6,993 nucleotides of DNA from Pseudomonadota bacterium. GTDB lineage: Bacteria > Pseudomonadota > Gammaproteobacteria > Burkholderiales > Ferrovaceae. Position numbers and translations under genes: made by a program. Each line of letters begins with the position of its first letter. Within the stretch, counting starts at the first letter, position 1. The notes below the pieces were generated by a model. That model did not search any database. It was given only the letters and a program-made list of their open reading frames with translations, and was not told where the DNA came from. Location of the stretch: the NCBI GenBank assembly GCA_021828575.1, contig JAJZEL010000209.1, positions 1-6,993 of the forward strand, given 5' to 3'. Positions 6,226-6,993 of this stretch are shown in pieces.

Positions 6226-6993
6226 TCAGGCATGCTCCAGCGGGGGAACCCCGGACAGGTCCTGCAAGGCATGCCGGGCACGCCAGAAACGCCGAAAATG
6301 GGACCGTTTCAGCGTGAGCGTGGCCGTACATCGACCCTCGAGGGCCACCAGGTCCAGGACTTCCAACTGCCCGGCACGGAGCGAGGCCACCAGGGGAGCC
6401 AGGTGTTCCGCTTCCACGACCCTGGCTGCCTGGGCCCATCCCGGTCCATCGCCATAGGCCGAGGGACCGCGCAGCAGGTCCAGCACGCGGGCATCATGCC
6501 GGCCCATCGGCGTGTCCCAGAACCACACCCCGTTGATGGTGCGTTCGCCCCTGGCTTCACGGGCCAGGTTCACGGGATGTTCATGCAGCAGCATCTGCAC
6601 TTCGTTGATCAGAGCTCTCCAGCGTCGCGCCTGTGGGCCCTGGGGCAGGTAGCCATCGATGGAACGACCCACCCGCCTGAGAGGATGAGTCGTGGTGGCT
6701 TGCGGAGCCCAGTCCAGACTCACCACCCACTGGGTAGGCAATACCTGATGGAAATGCAGCCCGTCCTGGGAAAAATGGGCATTCAGCGCCCCAACCAGCG
6801 CTTCAGCCTCTTCCGGCGACACGACGAAACTGTGACTGTCCAGCAACAGCAGGCCGTCGCCCTCCACATGAAAATGCACCGGGTCGGCACATAGCCATGA
6901 CCGGCCCTCCCCTCCAAGGCCCAATGCCCCGGCTCTTGTCAGGGACAAGGGCGAACGTTCCCCTGACTCAGCCCAGTCCTCCAGCATGAGGGG
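6226..6993 (-). CDS. rpfE: RpfE-family protein of unknown biochemical function (5' end cut by window edge)
   Basis: The reading frame is open from the right edge to the TGA at 6228-6226 (255 codons). It contains an ATG at 6987-6985, but I see no Shine-Dalgarno there and the frame continues past the edge, so this Met is probably internal; I expect an N-terminal part beyond the window. I recognise the family from WLCADPVHFHVEGDGLLLLD (residues 31-50 from that Met), SPEEAEALVGALNAHF (57-72), and the stretch LPQGPQARRW plus LINEVQMLLHEHPVN (115-140), then AREARGERTINGVWFW (142-157). In Xanthomonas the relative RpfE lies beside recJ, prfB and lysS, and its loss mildly changes exoenzyme and exopolysaccharide output. 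Some databases label the family phosphoglycerate-mutase-like; I see nothing here that proves a catalytic site. There are no membrane segments in the visible part. The C-terminal third (about 160-253) is less familiar. Function unknown; the gene symbol is by similarity and position only. Confidence 0.75.
   Translation of the reverse strand, partial: PLMLEDWAESGERSPLSLTRAGALGLGGEGRSWLCADPVHFHVEGDGLLLLDSHSFVVSPEEAEALVGALNAHFSQDGLHFHQVLPTQWVVSLDWAPQATTTHPLRRVGRSIDGYLPQGPQARRWRALINEVQMLLHEHPVNLAREARGERTINGVWFWDTPMGRHDARVLDLLRGPSAYGDGPGWAQAARVVEAEHLAPLVASLRAGQLEVLDLVALEGRCTATLTLKRSHFRRFWRARHALQDLSGVPPLEHA

Noticed and set aside
5842..6894. A 350-codon open frame on the plus strand, opposite recJ and the rpfE-like gene
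   Set aside because: It is codon-aligned opposite both genes, which happen to share a frame across TGA-ATG. Composition is His/Gln/Arg-rich and low in meaning, as expected of an antisense shadow.
1..6993. Search for tRNA or rRNA genes, CRISPR arrays, insertion sequences, attachment sites or phage genes
   Set aside because: Nothing convincing was seen: the window is filled by six housekeeping-type genes with a single 38-base gap, and I found no repeat array or transposase.

Overview
All six genes in this 6,993-base window lie on the minus strand and form one tightly packed, operon-like array. In transcription order, from the right edge to the left, they are: an RpfE-family protein (5' end off the window), recJ, prfB, lysS, lolC (or the single-subunit form lolF), and lolD (3' end off the window). 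The fairly GC-rich sequence and the protein similarities point to a proteobacterium, most likely a betaproteobacterium or a related gammaproteobacterium. The core order recJ-prfB-lysS is shared with Escherichia coli. The extension to rpfE-recJ-prfB-lysS recalls one edge of the rpf region of Xanthomonas. I cannot name a genus.

Layout: 6993-6226 encodes the RpfE-like protein. Its TGA is followed directly by the ATG of recJ (6225-4528, single-strand 5'-3' exonuclease). A 38-base AT-rich gap follows, the only intergenic space in the window. It holds a TATAAT box and an inverted repeat that also covers the recJ stop codon. prfB (4489-3385, peptide release factor 2) is split over two frames by the classical programmed +1 frameshift at CTT TGA C. 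lysS (3388-1877, class II lysyl-tRNA synthetase) and lolC (1880-636, lipoprotein-release permease) each begin with GTG inside or beside the stop codon of the gene before. lolD (643 to the left edge, lipoprotein-release ATPase) overlaps the end of lolC by 8 bases.

The genes fall into three groups: DNA repair (RecJ), translation (RF2 and LysRS) and envelope biogenesis (LolC with LolD, which extract lipoproteins from the inner membrane for the LolA carrier). The overlaps suggest co-transcription and translational coupling. This is a housekeeping region: I see no mobile element, CRISPR array, RNA gene or phage gene, and no intergenic stretch over 300 bases. I found no undescribed system. The points worth a second look are the recJ-prfB junction (structured leader without a Shine-Dalgarno sequence), the double GTG start of lysS, the in-frame TGA-ATG junction of rpfE and recJ in an array that ends almost all its genes with TGA, and the divergent aromatic motif in the RpfE-like protein.
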